Assembly (NCBI RefSeq): GCF_902825235.1
Contig: NZ_CADEAJ010000001.1
Span: 189,096-253,095 of the forward strand
Direction: 5' to 3'
Length of the DNA: 64,000 nt
From: Bartonella vinsonii subsp. vinsonii
GTDB lineage: Bacteria; Pseudomonadota; Alphaproteobacteria; Rhizobiales; Rhizobiaceae
Below are positions 18,139 to 29,024 of this stretch, one piece after another. A program made the position numbers and the translations under genes. The notes below the pieces were generated by a model. That model did not search any database and was not told the origin of the DNA. It worked only from the letters and a program-made list of their open reading frames with translations. Numbering within the stretch: position 1 is the first letter of the stretch; every line of letters begins with the position of its first letter.

Positions 18139-19116
18139 ATGAGCGAACGAGCCTCAGATGAAACCTCCCTCTCCAACATTTATTTAAGTGAAGATGATAC
18201 TGTTATTCCCTTCCAAGTCGAAGAACTTGATATCCGTGGACGTATTGTACAACTTGGGGAAACTTTAAATTCCATTCTCACTAGGCATCAATATCCTGAA
18301 CCAGTTTCTTACCTTTTAGCAGAGGCATTAGTTTTGACCGTTCTTCTTGGAACTTCCCTGAAGCTTAAGGACAAATTTATTTTACAAATCCATTCTAATG
18401 GGCCAGTTAATATGCTGGTGTGCGACTTCTCTCCTCCTTCCAGCCTCCGTGGTTACGCTCGTTTTGATAAAGAAAAGTTAAATCAAGCAATAGCCAATGA
18501 TCAAATATCTTCAGAAGCTCTTCTTGGAAAAGGCACTTTAGCCTTCACTATCTACCAAGGCTCCCACACGCAACCCTATCAAGGAATAGTTGCATTAGAT
18601 GGATCAAATTTACAAGAAGCTTCCCATACCTATTTTGATCAATCAGAACAAATTCCCACTGATATCCGTTTGGCTGTTGCTATATTAATCAACCGAAACG
18701 AACAAGGAAAAACACAAAAAAGCTGGCGAGCAGGAGGTATTTTGACTCAATTTTTGCCTAAGGCAACATCTCACCATCAAATAGATGAACCCGATCAAAA
18801 ACCAGAGGAAACAAAAACCTATGCACAACCTGAAAACCAATGGCAAGAAGCCAAGGCGTTGACGGCAACCATTGAAAGTACAGAATTGACAGATCCCCAA
18901 GTCGGCAGTAAGCAGCTCTTGTTCCGTCTTTTCCATGAACACGGTATTAGAGTTTTTCATCCCTTTTCTCTTGTGGACCAATGTTCTTGTTCGCGCGAAA
19001 AAATTAAAGGAATACTAGATGGATTTCCTACTGATGAACGCAACAAAATGATTAAAAACAAATATATTTCAGTTACATGTGAATTTTGTTCAACAACTTA
19101 TCGTTTTAAACCATAA
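18139..19116 (+). CDS. hslO: Redox-regulated chaperonin Hsp33
   Basis: Hsp33 is an ATP-independent holdase switched on by oxidation of a zinc-bound cysteine cluster. The 325-residue protein has the N-terminal chaperone domain (LLAEALVLTVLLGTSLKLKDKF, then GPVNMLVCDF) and the C-terminal zinc motif CSCSREKI followed by CEFCSTTYRF (CXC ... CXXC). It lies 33 bases after the argF remnant on the same strand. It is probably still cotranscribed from the argD promoter. It appears intact. Confidence 0.95.
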   Translation: MSERASDETSLSNIYLSEDDTVIPFQVEELDIRGRIVQLGETLNSILTRHQYPEPVSYLLAEALVLTVLLGTSLKLKDKFILQIHSNGPVNMLVCDFSPPSSLRGYARFDKEKLNQAIANDQISSEALLGKGTLAFTIYQGSHTQPYQGIVALDGSNLQEASHTYFDQSEQIPTDIRLAVAILINRNEQGKTQKSWRAGGILTQFLPKATSHHQIDEPDQKPEETKTYAQPENQWQEAKALTATIESTELTDPQVGSKQLLFRLFHEHGIRVFHPFSLVDQCSCSREKIKGILDGFPTDERNKMIKNKYISVTCEFCSTTYRFKP

Positions 19117-19241
19117 ATTCGCTCCTATAGGATAAATCACAAGAATGATCAGAAATAAGAGCTTACCTAAGAGAAAAAACTGGCTTTAGTCTAGAGTTAA
19201 TAGAAATCATTATCCCCTATAGCGCGCAAACGATCCCAAAA

Positions 19242-19275
19242 TTACAAATAATTCACTTGAGGTCTTAATTTGTAA
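19242..19275. promoter_or_regulatory. Inverted repeat upstream of the beta-lactamase-fold gene
   Basis: TTACAAAT and ATTTGTAA, perfect eight-base arms separated by 18 bases, lie about 40 bases before the next gene's start. The spacing suits a dimeric repressor or activator site. No regulator gene is adjacent. Confidence 0.35.
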
Positions 19276-19315
19276 CTTCTACAGCTGAGAGTAAGCAACC
19301 TTAGGAGGACTTCAA

Positions 19316-20491
19316 ATGAAGAAACTAGCCAATGCATTATTTCTTGCTTCAGTAGCTGTGTCTACAATGGCTTCAGCATCTACACTGAATCTAAAAACTT
19401 TTAATCCTGGAGCTGAAGCCATTTTTCCTGTTACATCCACATTAATTTATGGCGACCATGATGCTATACTTATCGATGCACAATTTCAAAAAAAGTATGC
19501 TCAACAGCTTGTTGATATGATTAAAGAATCGAAAAAAAATCTAAAATATATTTTTATCTCACATAGTGATCCTGATTATTATTTTGGGCTAGATGAAATC
19601 AGAAAGGCATTCCCTCAAGCACAAATAATATCAACTGCTCAAACAGCGTATCTGATCTCTGCCAGCAAAGATGCAAAGAGGAATGTGTGGAAAGAAACAA
19701 TGGGAACTGATGCGCCAGAAGAATTATATGTTCCTAATGCTGTAACCTCTAATAAATTAATTATTGATGGTCAGGATATCGATATTCGACAGAATGAAAA
19801 TGATACAGCACACAGTTATCTATGGATTCCCTCCCTAAAAACCGTACTTGGTGGTATTTCAGTGTCAACCGGCGGACATCTTTGGATGGCTGATACATCA
19901 AATATTCAAGGTATTGATTTGTGGATAAAAAACATTGAAGATATGCAATCTCTCAAACCAAAAAGGGTTATTCCCGGACACTATATTAAGAATGATACGT
20001 CTCCAATATCACTGGATTTTATAAAAAAATATCTTACTGACTACAAAAATGCTGCCATCTCACATAAGGACTCTACCAGTATTAGTGATGATATGAAGAA
20101 AAAATATCCTGATCTTCCTAGTCAACAAACTCTTGATTTTGGAACAAAAGTGTTTAATGGTGAAACACCTTGGCATGTAAATAATCCTTATCCTCCTATT
20201 GGTAAAGTAGCAGAAGTGGACTTTGGGGGAGCTGTTTTTGAACTTAACTTCCATGATAACCGGACCATGTCATTTAAAGGAACATCTGGTGCTTTTAAAG
20301 GCGTTGAAGATACAGTAGAATATACCGCACTTGAAGTTAGCAAAAATATATTCATGGTTTACTGGCATGAACCTAAAATGGGTTCTAATGTCGTTCATAT
20401 TGAAGACTGGAATACAGAAACAGTCTATACTAATATTGCGGGAAAAGATGGCTCATTCGCCCATATGAAAGGGACAATCAAAATCCAATAA
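19316..20491 (+). CDS. Secreted metallo-beta-lactamase-fold protein with MoaF-like C-terminal domain
   Basis: This 391-residue protein has a Sec signal peptide (MKKLANALFLASVAVSTMASA), so it is periplasmic. Residues about 25-240 follow the beta-lactamase fold, with KYIFISHSDPDYYFG, AHSYLWIPSLKTVLGGI and a final VIPGHY. The usual HXHXDH metal motif is HSDPDY here, and the GD motif is GGI, so three metal ligands appear replaced. I recall the same replacements in a wider family of such proteins. The C-terminal roughly 100 residues (VFELNFHDNRTMSFKG to the end) resemble a MoaF-like beta-barrel. Substrate unknown. The start has TAGGAGGA upstream, and a strong terminator follows. Confidence 0.75.
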   Translation: MKKLANALFLASVAVSTMASASTLNLKTFNPGAEAIFPVTSTLIYGDHDAILIDAQFQKKYAQQLVDMIKESKKNLKYIFISHSDPDYYFGLDEIRKAFPQAQIISTAQTAYLISASKDAKRNVWKETMGTDAPEELYVPNAVTSNKLIIDGQDIDIRQNENDTAHSYLWIPSLKTVLGGISVSTGGHLWMADTSNIQGIDLWIKNIEDMQSLKPKRVIPGHYIKNDTSPISLDFIKKYLTDYKNAAISHKDSTSISDDMKKKYPDLPSQQTLDFGTKVFNGETPWHVNNPYPPIGKVAEVDFGGAVFELNFHDNRTMSFKGTSGAFKGVEDTVEYTALEVSKNIFMVYWHEPKMGSNVVHIEDWNTETVYTNIAGKDGSFAHMKGTIKIQ

Positions 20492-20499
20492 CACATCTC

Positions 20500-20537
20500 C
20501 ACTATAAAGCAGATATCTGCTTTATAGTGTTCTTTCT
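20500..20537 (+). terminator. Intrinsic terminator of the beta-lactamase-fold gene
   Basis: A perfect 30-base palindrome (arms CACTATAAAGCAGAT / ATCTGCTTTATAGTG) starts nine bases after the stop codon and is followed by TTCTTTCTTTG. Confidence 0.8.
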
Positions 20538-20565
20538 TTGTATCCAACTTGTTCAATGCTCTCGC

Positions 20566-20760
20566 TTAAAGATATCTACACCACAATGAACAAAACACAT
20601 ATATCCGAGTATAACGTTTATTAATTAATGCAGCCTTCCCATACTGCTCTTTCATCCGCATAATTGAATTATTTATGCTTTCCAGTTTTATCACTCTTGC
20701 AATTATACCAAAAATAATAAAGCACATAAATACCCGAAACATCTGTAATATTTGGTTCAT
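20566..20760 (-). CDS. Possible small membrane protein, unrecognised
   Basis: A 64-codon frame begins with a hydrophobic helix (ILQMFRVFMCFIIFGIIARVI) and continues with a basic tail. A TATAAT-like sequence lies upstream (about 20774-20779 on the plus strand, which reads as ATTATA there). There is no Shine-Dalgarno and I do not recognise the protein. It sits in an otherwise empty stretch of about 320 bases between convergent genes. It may be chance or a remnant. Confidence 0.2.
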   Translation of the reverse strand: MNQILQMFRVFMCFIIFGIIARVIKLESINNSIMRMKEQYGKAALINKRYTRIYVFCSLWCRYL

Positions 20761-20855
20761 TGGCTATATGGATATTATATCGTAAAGAGGATATCCTTAC
20801 CTGCCAAATACCACACCTGATGAACTAATCTTGAACCAGAATAGATTAAATAATA

Positions 20856-21449
20856 TCATCCCTCTTTCTCCATCACAAAGCGGCGCAACCAAACATAAAG
20901 TGCTCCCACACCACCGTGATGACGGGCTGCGTGCTCAAATGCATGAACATAATATCGAAAAGCTGGTGTTGATAACCAATGAGGGACAAACTTATACAAA
21001 GCGCCATCACTGCCAAGTGACCTGCCTTTTCCTGTAATCACAAGCACATAACGCAATCCGTTCCGTTGGGATGATTGTAGAAATTTTTTTAAGAAAAAAT
21101 AAGCTTCTTCCTGCATACAACCATGAAGATCAAGACGAGCCTCAAGTGGATAATGACCTTTGGCAATTTTACGATGTACAACATGATCAAAGAAATGGAC
21201 TTTATGTGCTTGTGTAACTGTCGCCTTTTCTCTTTTAACCACTGCTGGTTTCTGTTGACTTCCTTGAGAAAATGAAAAGAGTGGTGTTACACACTGTTTT
21301 TTATGATCGATATTGGCAGCATCTTTTGTAAGAAAAGAATGAGGCTTATTATTATGCAGTGGTATTGTGGTACGACACACCATCTCCCATAAAAAACGGT
21401 CCTGTGAAGCCAATAAATCCCTTTTTTGTCTCCATTGATTCGTGGACAT
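20856..21449 (-). CDS. Smr domain protein
   Basis: This is a protein of 197 residues with a C-terminal Smr (small MutS-related) domain, a putative nuclease or nucleic-acid-binding fold. The core motifs are LDLHGCMQEEAYFFLKKFL and VLVITGKGRSLGSDGALYKFVPHWL, ending HAARHHGGVGALYVWLRR. The N-terminal half is basic and poorly conserved. The ATG at 21449 begins the family-like MSTNQWRQKRDLLAS; an upstream TTG at 21461 is in frame. It follows the Tim44-like gene by 58 bases. Related genomes usually have a MltA lytic transglycosylase gene between these two, which is missing here. Confidence 0.88.
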   Translation of the reverse strand: MSTNQWRQKRDLLASQDRFLWEMVCRTTIPLHNNKPHSFLTKDAANIDHKKQCVTPLFSFSQGSQQKPAVVKREKATVTQAHKVHFFDHVVHRKIAKGHYPLEARLDLHGCMQEEAYFFLKKFLQSSQRNGLRYVLVITGKGRSLGSDGALYKFVPHWLSTPAFRYYVHAFEHAARHHGGVGALYVWLRRFVMEKEG

Positions 21450-21507
21450 TTCAATCTTCAATCTCTTATAAATCTGATTTATATGATCTTATGCAAAAAA
21501 GGAGATC

Positions 21508-22200
21508 TTAATTTTCATCTTCTGTTGCAAAGAGCTTCCAATTTGGATCAGATGAGAGGCTGTTGCGAACAAATGTCCAAATATCCCTAATTTCTACAAT
21601 AGCATCAGGATCACCGTCTATACGCTCTTCCTTCTCATTATAGGTTACAGAAATCATCTCACTTACAATCCGCACAGTCAAAAATTGTTCCTTTTCTCGC
21701 ATTTCTGCTGCGACAAATTCAATCTTATTAATTCCAACAAAAGTAAACTGGATTTTTTCATTATTTTTTTCGCGTTGCTCAATCGCAGCACAAAACCCCT
21801 CAAAAACATCCTGAGAAAGCAACTTTTTAAGTTGATCACGATCACCTTTGGCAAAGGCTGTTACAATCATCTCATAAGCAACTTGAGCACCCTTTATAAA
21901 AGATTGAGGAGAAAAATGAGGATCACTCTGATAGAGTGCCCGCAAACCTTTATTCAGTGCACTGCCCTCTGGTGAAATCGCATCAATTTCATCAAAATTG
22001 CTCTTTTGTGAATTGCCCTGATGAGGGAACGAAACACTATTATCAGCCGTTTCTTTTTCAATCTGTTTTTTAGAATGTCGAGAATAAGGATCAAAGGGAG
22101 GCTTTTCAAAACCAATCCGTTTTCCTAATACATTACGGAGTTGCACAAAAACGACAACCATAATAACAAGAGCGACGACAAGTATAATGTCAAATTCCAT
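21508..22200 (-). CDS. Tim44-like domain protein
   Basis: The protein has 230 residues with an N-terminal membrane anchor (DIILVVALVIMVVVFVQLRNVLG) and a charged linker. A C-terminal Tim44/TimA-like domain follows (GAQVAYEMIVTAFAKGDRDQLKKLLSQDVFEGFCAAI ... DIWTFVRNSLSSDPNWKLFAT). The domain is related to the mitochondrial import motor subunit Tim44; its bacterial role is poorly known and it is thought to bind membranes or envelope proteins. It diverges from fxsA, with secB next, the usual order in Hyphomicrobiales. Confidence 0.88.
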   Translation of the reverse strand: MEFDIILVVALVIMVVVFVQLRNVLGKRIGFEKPPFDPYSRHSKKQIEKETADNSVSFPHQGNSQKSNFDEIDAISPEGSALNKGLRALYQSDPHFSPQSFIKGAQVAYEMIVTAFAKGDRDQLKKLLSQDVFEGFCAAIEQREKNNEKIQFTFVGINKIEFVAAEMREKEQFLTVRIVSEMISVTYNEKEERIDGDPDAIVEIRDIWTFVRNSLSSDPNWKLFATEDEN

Positions 22201-22382
22201 GGGCGCGGTTAATCTCCAAATCTAAGATGATCTGTAATAAACATTGCAGTCAATATCATTTATAAATAAATAAGTAAAATAGGGAATTTACTCTTTAAAT
22301 ATTTTTGTACCCCTTATTCATTCATATTTTTAAAAATGGCTCTATAGTTTTCTATCCCAAACACCGAGAAGGGAATTTTCAT

Positions 22383-22889
22383 GTGATAAAGTTTTATTCT
22401 ATCAATCCTCGCCTTTTTATCCTCCTCCTTCTCAGCGGCTGCTTGATCGAAATTGCCGGTTTTATTTTTGTTGGGAAAGAAATTGGAATTTTAGCAACTT
22501 TGAGTCTGGTTATTCTCACAACAATAGTGGGAATTACTTTGTTGCGAATTCAAGGGCTTAACCTTTTTAAAAATATACAACGTGAATTTATCCAAGGACG
22601 TACACTAAAAAATCATATAATGGATGATGCCTTCATCACTCTTGGTGCAATTTTGCTTATCCTTCCAGGTTTTGTAAGCGATGTCTTAGGAATATTACTC
22701 CTTATTAAACCAGTCCGTTCCACTATCTGGTATTTCTTTTCACTCTTGAGTAACAAAATGAATATCCATACTAAGAAAAAGACCAATCCTCAAAATAAAT
22801 CTGAAAAAATAATTGATCTTAAAGTAGAAGACTATCAGATTCATAGTACCACAGAATCTCCATGGCATAAAAATGATGATAATCATTGA
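22383..22889 (+). CDS. fxsA: FxsA family membrane protein
   Basis: The protein has 168 residues with four hydrophobic segments, resembling FxsA, which in E. coli eases phage F exclusion when overproduced. The motif GKEIGILATLSLVILTTIVGITLLRIQG and the later LILPGFVSDVLGILLLI are family hallmarks. The start is GTG at 22383 with GAAGGG 9 bases upstream. The frame is open back to a TTG at 22305, but the extra 26 residues look unlike the family. The C-terminal tail is polar and variable. Confidence 0.85.
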   Translation: MIKFYSINPRLFILLLLSGCLIEIAGFIFVGKEIGILATLSLVILTTIVGITLLRIQGLNLFKNIQREFIQGRTLKNHIMDDAFITLGAILLILPGFVSDVLGILLLIKPVRSTIWYFFSLLSNKMNIHTKKKTNPQNKSEKIIDLKVEDYQIHSTTESPWHKNDDNH

Positions 22890-23033
22890 AATGCAAAAAA
22901 ATCTGTAACTGACTTAAAAAAATAATCCAAGATAAGAAGGGGGTTTCTTGCAACCTTTTGCGAAGCGTGATAACCAGCTTGATCTTTAGAACAAAAATAG
23001 AAATACATACAATGATGATGAGAGGTTCCTAAT

Positions 23034-23516
23034 ATGGCCGAAGGTGAAATGAACAACAACGGTGGAGAGCCAATTTTTGCTGTATTAACTCAATATTTAA
23101 AAGATTTTTCATTTGAAAATCCAAGTGCTCCTCACTCACTGCGTCCACGTGAAAAGGCACCGCAAATCAATATTAACATTAATGTTAACGCCAACCCAAT
23201 TGGTGATGATAATTATGATGTCGTCCTGTCGCTCTCAGTCAAAGCGAATGATGACACTGAAACATTGTTTCATGTAGAACTTATTTACGGTGGGGTTTTC
23301 CATATTAAAAATATTCCACAAGAACATGTGATACCTCTCGTTTTTATCGAATGTCCCCGTCTTTTGTTTCCATTTGCTCGGCAAATTATCTCTGATGCTA
23401 CCCAAAATGGTGGTTTTCCACCTTTGTGGATTGATCCAATTGATTTTGCAGCTCTGTTTCAAAAGCGACTTGCTGAAGAACAAAAAGACACTCAGAATCA
23501 GATAAAACCGTCCTAA
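23034..23516 (+). CDS. secB: Protein-export chaperone SecB
   Basis: SecB keeps preproteins unfolded and hands them to SecA. The 160-residue protein contains the conserved beta-strand core ([12 protein letters not shown], then [11 protein letters not shown]) and the SecA-binding region ([51 protein letters not shown]). It is monocistronic and convergent with the malic enzyme gene 35 bases away. No lesions seen. Confidence 0.96.
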   Translation: MAEGEMNNNGGEPIFAVLTQYLKDFSFENPSAPHSLRPREKAPQINININVNANPIGDDNYDVVLSLSVKANDDTETLFHVELIYGGVFHIKNIPQEHVIPLVFIECPRLLFPFARQIISDATQNGGFPPLWIDPIDFAALFQKRLAEEQKDTQNQIKPS

Positions 23517-23551
23517 AAAATTGTTTCTTTATTTCATGGGCCTTTGTTTTT

Positions 23552-25849
23552 TTACAGTTTTCTCGCATGGTAAGCAGCAAGCATTGCGATATTGACAACA
23601 TCCGTATCGTTTCCACTAAACGGTACAATCTGGACAGATTTTTCTAATCCAATCAAAATAGGGCCAATAATTGTTGCTTCACCAAGCTCTTGCAACATTT
23701 TGCTTGCAATAGAAGACGCATGATATCCAGGCATCACTAAAATGTTAGCAGGCTCCTTTAATCCCATAAAAGGATATTGCTGCATCAATTTCGAATTGAG
23801 TGCCACATCAGCACTCATTTCTCCATCAAATTCAAAGCTAACCTTACGTTCATGCAAAATATGAACAGCATCTTGAATATGCTGTGCAACCTGTCCTTTC
23901 ATATAGCCAAAAGTAGAAAATGCTACAAAAGCTACCCGCGGTTGATATCCTAATCCACAAACAAAAGAAGCTGTCTGTTCTGCTATATCAGCAAGTTCCT
24001 CAGCATTGGGATTCTCGTAAATAGCTGTATCTGCAATAAACACAGTGCGCCCACGACAAATGGCCATGGAGATACCAATCAACCGCTCCTTTGGTTTTTC
24101 ACCAATCACGCGGCGTATATCAATCAACGCTGTTTCATAATTGCGTGTTACTCCTGTAACCATTGCATCAGCATCCCCCAATGCCACCATACAGGCAGCA
24201 AAATAATTGCGATCATTATTGATGCGACGATGACAATCACGCAACAACCAGCCTTGGCGTTGCATTTTTTGGTAAAGATAATTTGCATAAGCATCTGTGC
24301 GACAGGAGAGCTTTGCATTGGTAACAGAAATACCTTCACGTTCAAGATCAATACCAGCAATAGAAGCTGTTTCCTTCACTTGTTCTTCACGACCAATTAA
24401 TATCGCTTTTCCTAGTTTTTGATGAACATAGGAAACCGCAGCCCGCATGACTTGTTCTTCTTCACCCTCTGCAAAGACAATTTGTTTCGGTGCTTGACGA
24501 ACATGATTATAAACACCGCGCATCATGGAGGAAATGGGATCACGTCTCGCATTCAAATCGCGTTCATAAGCTTCTAAATCATCAATGTGTTTTTGTGCTA
24601 CACCGCTTTCCATTGCTGCTTTTGCCACCGCCATAGATACAACAGTAAGCAAACGCGGATCAAAAGGAACAGGAATGATATAATTTCGACCAAATTTTAA
24701 TCGCTTTCCACGATAAGCTTCTGCAACACTGTCGGGGACTTCCTCATGAGCCAAATCTGCAAGAGCTCTCGCTGCAGCAATTTTCATATCTTCGTTAATG
24801 ACCGTCGCACGTACATCAAGTGCACCACGAAATATATAAGGAAAGCAAAGAACATTATTAATCTGATTTGGATAATCTGAACGGCCTGTCGCTACAATGG
24901 CATCATCACGCACTTGCATAACCTCTTCCGGTGTAATTTCTGGATCGGGATTAGCCATAGCAAAAATGATTGGTTGAGGCGCCATCGATTTTACCATTTC
25001 AGGAGTAATTGCACCTTTAGCAGAAACCCCAAAAAACACATCAGCGCCTTCCATTGCTTCAGCAAGAGTGCGTTTATCCGTTCGCACAGCATGCGCAGAT
25101 TTCCACTGATTCATCCCCTCCTCGCGACCTTCATAGACAACACCCTTCGTATCACATAATATGATATTCTCAGATCGAAAACCCATCGCTTTGATTAATT
25201 CAATACAAGCAATTCCTGCGGAACCAGCGCCATTACAGACCAGTCGCGTATTTTGCATATCGCGCCCTGTTAAATGTAAAGCATTGAGAACACCAGCAGC
25301 CACAATGATCGCTGTACCGTGTTGATCATCATGAAAAACCGGAATATTCATGATCTCGCGTAAGCGACTTTCAATTATAAAACACTCCGGTGCTTTAATG
25401 TCTTCAAGATTAATGCCACCAAAAGAAGGTTCCAAATGACGCACCAGATTGATAAAACTTTCCGTGTCATTCGTATCAATTTCCAGATCGATTGAATCAA
25501 TATCTGCAAAGCGCTTAAAAAGTACTGCTTTGCCTTCCATGACTGGCTTAGATGCAAGTGCACCTAAATTACCCAAACCTAAAATAGCTGTTCCATTTGA
25601 TATAACAGCAACAAGATTGCCTTTTGCTGTATAATCATAAGCCAATGCTGGATTTTGAGCAATCGCTTTAACGGGAACAGCAACACCTGGTGAATAGGCA
25701 AGTGCTAAATCATGCTGCGTTGCCATAGATTTTGTTGCAACAATTTCAAGCTTTCCAGGCCGTCCACGACTGTGAAAATCAAGCGCTTCTCGTTCACTCG
25801 CACTGTAAATTGTTTGAGGCGTTTTCTGATCCTGCTCACTTTTTTTCAT
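23552..25849 (-). CDS. maeB: NADP-dependent malic enzyme (MaeB type, with phosphotransacetylase-like domain)
   Basis: Oxidative decarboxylation of malate to pyruvate gives NADPH. In 765 residues the N-terminal about 430 residues form the malic enzyme ([50 protein letters not shown]). The rest is a phosphotransacetylase-like regulatory domain ([13 protein letters not shown] ... [21 protein letters not shown]), which in related enzymes senses acetyl-CoA rather than catalysing. It diverges from mutS across about 200 bases. It appears intact. Confidence 0.95.
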   Translation of the reverse strand: MKKSEQDQKTPQTIYSASEREALDFHSRGRPGKLEIVATKSMATQHDLALAYSPGVAVPVKAIAQNPALAYDYTAKGNLVAVISNGTAILGLGNLGALASKPVMEGKAVLFKRFADIDSIDLEIDTNDTESFINLVRHLEPSFGGINLEDIKAPECFIIESRLREIMNIPVFHDDQHGTAIIVAAGVLNALHLTGRDMQNTRLVCNGAGSAGIACIELIKAMGFRSENIILCDTKGVVYEGREEGMNQWKSAHAVRTDKRTLAEAMEGADVFFGVSAKGAITPEMVKSMAPQPIIFAMANPDPEITPEEVMQVRDDAIVATGRSDYPNQINNVLCFPYIFRGALDVRATVINEDMKIAAARALADLAHEEVPDSVAEAYRGKRLKFGRNYIIPVPFDPRLLTVVSMAVAKAAMESGVAQKHIDDLEAYERDLNARRDPISSMMRGVYNHVRQAPKQIVFAEGEEEQVMRAAVSYVHQKLGKAILIGREEQVKETASIAGIDLEREGISVTNAKLSCRTDAYANYLYQKMQRQGWLLRDCHRRINNDRNYFAACMVALGDADAMVTGVTRNYETALIDIRRVIGEKPKERLIGISMAICRGRTVFIADTAIYENPNAEELADIAEQTASFVCGLGYQPRVAFVAFSTFGYMKGQVAQHIQDAVHILHERKVSFEFDGEMSADVALNSKLMQQYPFMGLKEPANILVMPGYHASSIASKMLQELGEATIIGPILIGLEKSVQIVPFSGNDTDVVNIAMLAAYHARKL

Positions 25850-26056
25850 CTCACTTAGCTTTCCAAAAACAGTGTAAATTCCGCTTGATAACGCGTGTCA
25901 TTATCCAATTTTAAAATTTGATTCATATGTCAGAAATCGCTATGCTTGCTTTAACGGACCTGATCATACATTTCAATTCAGAGATAATGAAGATAAACAT
26001 TGAAGTAAACAAAAAAGGGTACTAAAGCCTCACATGAAGAAAACAGGCGCGTAAAA

Positions 26057-28801
26057 ATGGACAATAAAGCCCCCCATAAAAATAATTTAATCCCACAGCC
26101 ATCCTCCTCATCTGCTCCTCATCAACAGCGCCTCACACCTATGATGGAGCAATATATAGAAATCAAAGCAGTGAATAATGACTCCCTTCTCTTTTATAGA
26201 ATGGGTGATTTTTATGAATTATTTTTTAATGATGCAGTTGAAGCCGCTCAAGCTTTAGGAATCACACTCACAACACGCGGAAAACATTTGGGTGAAGATA
26301 TCCCTATGTGTGGTGTTCCCGTGCATGCTGCGGATGATTATTTGCAAAAACTTATTGCCTGTGGTTATCGCGTTGCTGTTTGTGAGCAAACAGAAGATCC
26401 TGCAGAAGCTAAAAAACGTGGATCAAAATCGGTTGTTCGGCGCGATGTCGTTCGTCTTGTCACGCCTGGAACCATAACAGAAGAAAAGCTTCTTGATCCA
26501 GCCCGCGCAAATTATCTCATGACACTTGCCCGCATAAAAACCAGCGACGGAGAGGAATTTGCCCTTTCTTGGATTGATATCTCAACAGGCATATTTCGTG
26601 TAGCAGAAAGCCGCAATGAAAAGCTTTTGGCAGATATTATGCGCGTGGATCCACAAGAAATCATTGTCGCTGACTCTTTTTTTCATGATAAATCGCACAA
26701 ATCACTTTTTGAAGTTCTGGGTCGCATCATTTCGCCTCAACCTGCAAATCTCTTTGATGTAATCACTGCTGAACGCGATATTTGCAATTATTTCAAACTC
26801 TCAACCCTTGAAGGTGTTGCCGATTATTCACGCCCCGAACTTTCTGCAATCGCCGCTGCCATTCGTTATATCGAAAAAACGCAAATCACGCATCGCCCTC
26901 CTCTCATGCGCCCTGAACGTCAAAATGAAAGCGCTACTCTTTTCATTGATGCCGCTACCAGAATGAGTCTTGAGCTTATTCGCACAACATCAGGTCAACG
27001 GGATGGAAGCTTACTCAAAGCGATTGATCGTACCGTAACAGGAGGAGGATCACGCCTTCTCGTTGATCGCCTCATTGCTCCTCTCACCTCACCTTCAGCT
27101 ATTGATAAGCGTCTGGATTCAATAGATTTTTTTCTACACAATCCATCCCTTTCAGAAGCCATACAATTGATTTTAAAAGGGGGACCAGATATGCCACGCG
27201 CAGTTTCACGGTTGGCCCTTGGACGAGGAGGACCTCGTGATATGGCTACAATCCAGCGCGGTTTTGAAATCGTTCGTGAACTTCATCAGCTCCTTAATAA
27301 TAAATTGCTTCCTCAAGAAATAAGTGACGTACAACAAACTTTCTCATACCTGCCTACGGCTTTGCATTTTCATTTAGAACAAGCATTAGCTGATGATCTT
27401 CCACTCCTTAAACGTGATGGTGGTTTTATTCGCCCTCAATATCATAAAGAGCTCGATGAAATGCGCGCTCTGCGCGATGAATCCCGCCGTGTTATTGCTG
27501 AACTACAAGCACAATATGCTCAAGAAACAGATATTAAAACTCTCAAAATAAAGCATAACAATATTTTAGGTTATTTCATTGAAGTCACTAATGTACAAGC
27601 GTCTGCTCTCACAAACAGCCCACAAGCTAAAGCCCGTTTTATCCATAGGCAAACAATGGCAAATGCTATGCGCTTTACGACAACAGAGCTTGCCGATCTT
27701 GAAAGCCGTATTGCTCATGCCGCCAACCATGCACTGACACTTGAATTGGAAATCTTTGATACTCTTGTCCATGAAATTACCGGACAAGTTGATTTCATCC
27801 GTAAAGCCGCTGAAGCACTTGCCGTTTTGGATGTCACCGTTGCATTAGCACATCTTGCTGAAGAACAGGGATATTGTCGTCCTAAAATTGACCAGTCACT
27901 TACCTTTCACATTACTGCAGGACGCCATCCTGTCGTAGAGCAAGCACTCCGAAAGCAAGCAGCAGAACCATTTGTTGCCAATAATTGTAATCTTTCTGTA
28001 CAAGAAAATCATCAATATGCAGCAATTTGGCTTTTGACAGGTCCCAATATGGGAGGAAAATCAACTTTTTTGCGGCAAAACGCTCTCATTGCTATTATGG
28101 CACAAATGGGTTCCTTTGTCCCAGCTACTGCAGCGCATATTGGTGTTGTTGATCGTTTGTTTAGTCGTGTTGGTGCTTCTGATGATCTGGCACGGGGGCG
28201 TTCAACCTTTATGATGGAAATGGTCGAAACCGCAACGATTCTTAATCATGCAAGTCACCATTCCCTTGTTATTCTTGACGAAATTGGACGAGGCACATCA
28301 ACTTTTGATGGACTTTCTATTGCTTGGGCAGCTGTTGAATATCTTCATGAAGTTAATCATTGTCGTGCTATTCTCGCTACGCATTTTCATGAAATGACAG
28401 CACTCACGCAAAAGCTTGATCGCCTCCATAATGTAACAATGAAAGTCAAAAATTGGGATGGTGACGTTGTGTTTCTTCATGAAGTTACAAAAGGAGCTGC
28501 CGATCGATCCTACGGTGTACAAGTTGCAAAACTTGCGGGACTCCCCGAAGCAGTTATTACACGTGCTACAGATGTTCTCCACCAATTAGAAAAAGGAGAA
28601 ATGGCAGGAAAAGGACATAAATTAATTGATGATCTCCCGCTCTTTTCTCTTAAAACGGCCTCTCTCATCAATGAAAAAACAAATAAACATTGTGTCCTCC
28701 ATGAAGCTTTAGAAAATATCCATCCTGACGAACTCTCTCCTAAGCAAGCTTTAGAAGCACTCTATCACCTCAAACAACTTGAAAAAAATAATCCCCTATA
28801 G
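26057..28801 (+). CDS. mutS: DNA mismatch repair protein MutS
   Basis: MutS recognises mismatches and starts methyl-independent or MutL-dependent repair. The 914 residues contain the mismatch-binding [11 protein letters not shown] motif (about residue 50), connector and lever domains, and an ATPase with Walker [13 protein letters not shown], then [11 protein letters not shown] and [22 protein letters not shown]-terminal HTH and dimer helix ([17 protein letters not shown]) is kept. The N-terminal about 20 residues are poorly conserved. It is a single gene divergent from maeB. Confidence 0.97.
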   Translation: MDNKAPHKNNLIPQPSSSSAPHQQRLTPMMEQYIEIKAVNNDSLLFYRMGDFYELFFNDAVEAAQALGITLTTRGKHLGEDIPMCGVPVHAADDYLQKLIACGYRVAVCEQTEDPAEAKKRGSKSVVRRDVVRLVTPGTITEEKLLDPARANYLMTLARIKTSDGEEFALSWIDISTGIFRVAESRNEKLLADIMRVDPQEIIVADSFFHDKSHKSLFEVLGRIISPQPANLFDVITAERDICNYFKLSTLEGVADYSRPELSAIAAAIRYIEKTQITHRPPLMRPERQNESATLFIDAATRMSLELIRTTSGQRDGSLLKAIDRTVTGGGSRLLVDRLIAPLTSPSAIDKRLDSIDFFLHNPSLSEAIQLILKGGPDMPRAVSRLALGRGGPRDMATIQRGFEIVRELHQLLNNKLLPQEISDVQQTFSYLPTALHFHLEQALADDLPLLKRDGGFIRPQYHKELDEMRALRDESRRVIAELQAQYAQETDIKTLKIKHNNILGYFIEVTNVQASALTNSPQAKARFIHRQTMANAMRFTTTELADLESRIAHAANHALTLELEIFDTLVHEITGQVDFIRKAAEALAVLDVTVALAHLAEEQGYCRPKIDQSLTFHITAGRHPVVEQALRKQAAEPFVANNCNLSVQENHQYAAIWLLTGPNMGGKSTFLRQNALIAIMAQMGSFVPATAAHIGVVDRLFSRVGASDDLARGRSTFMMEMVETATILNHASHHSLVILDEIGRGTSTFDGLSIAWAAVEYLHEVNHCRAILATHFHEMTALTQKLDRLHNVTMKVKNWDGDVVFLHEVTKGAADRSYGVQVAKLAGLPEAVITRATDVLHQLEKGEMAGKGHKLIDDLPLFSLKTASLINEKTNKHCVLHEALENIHPDELSPKQALEALYHLKQLEKNNPL

Positions 28802-29024
28802 AAAAATTAAATAAAGTGCTTTTTCATGATCAGCATAACGTATAGAGAGGAAAAGCTTGCACAGCATATTTTGGGGACCTTCATACGGAAAAGAATGAAA
28901 TTCGCGGCAATGCAAAAATCATATTCACAATGACTTGAAATACTCTGTTAAGTCAATATCACATAAGAGACGCAAAAACTTCTAAAATCCCTGTCTGTCG
29001 CAAGATGAATTTTTTAACGTCAAA

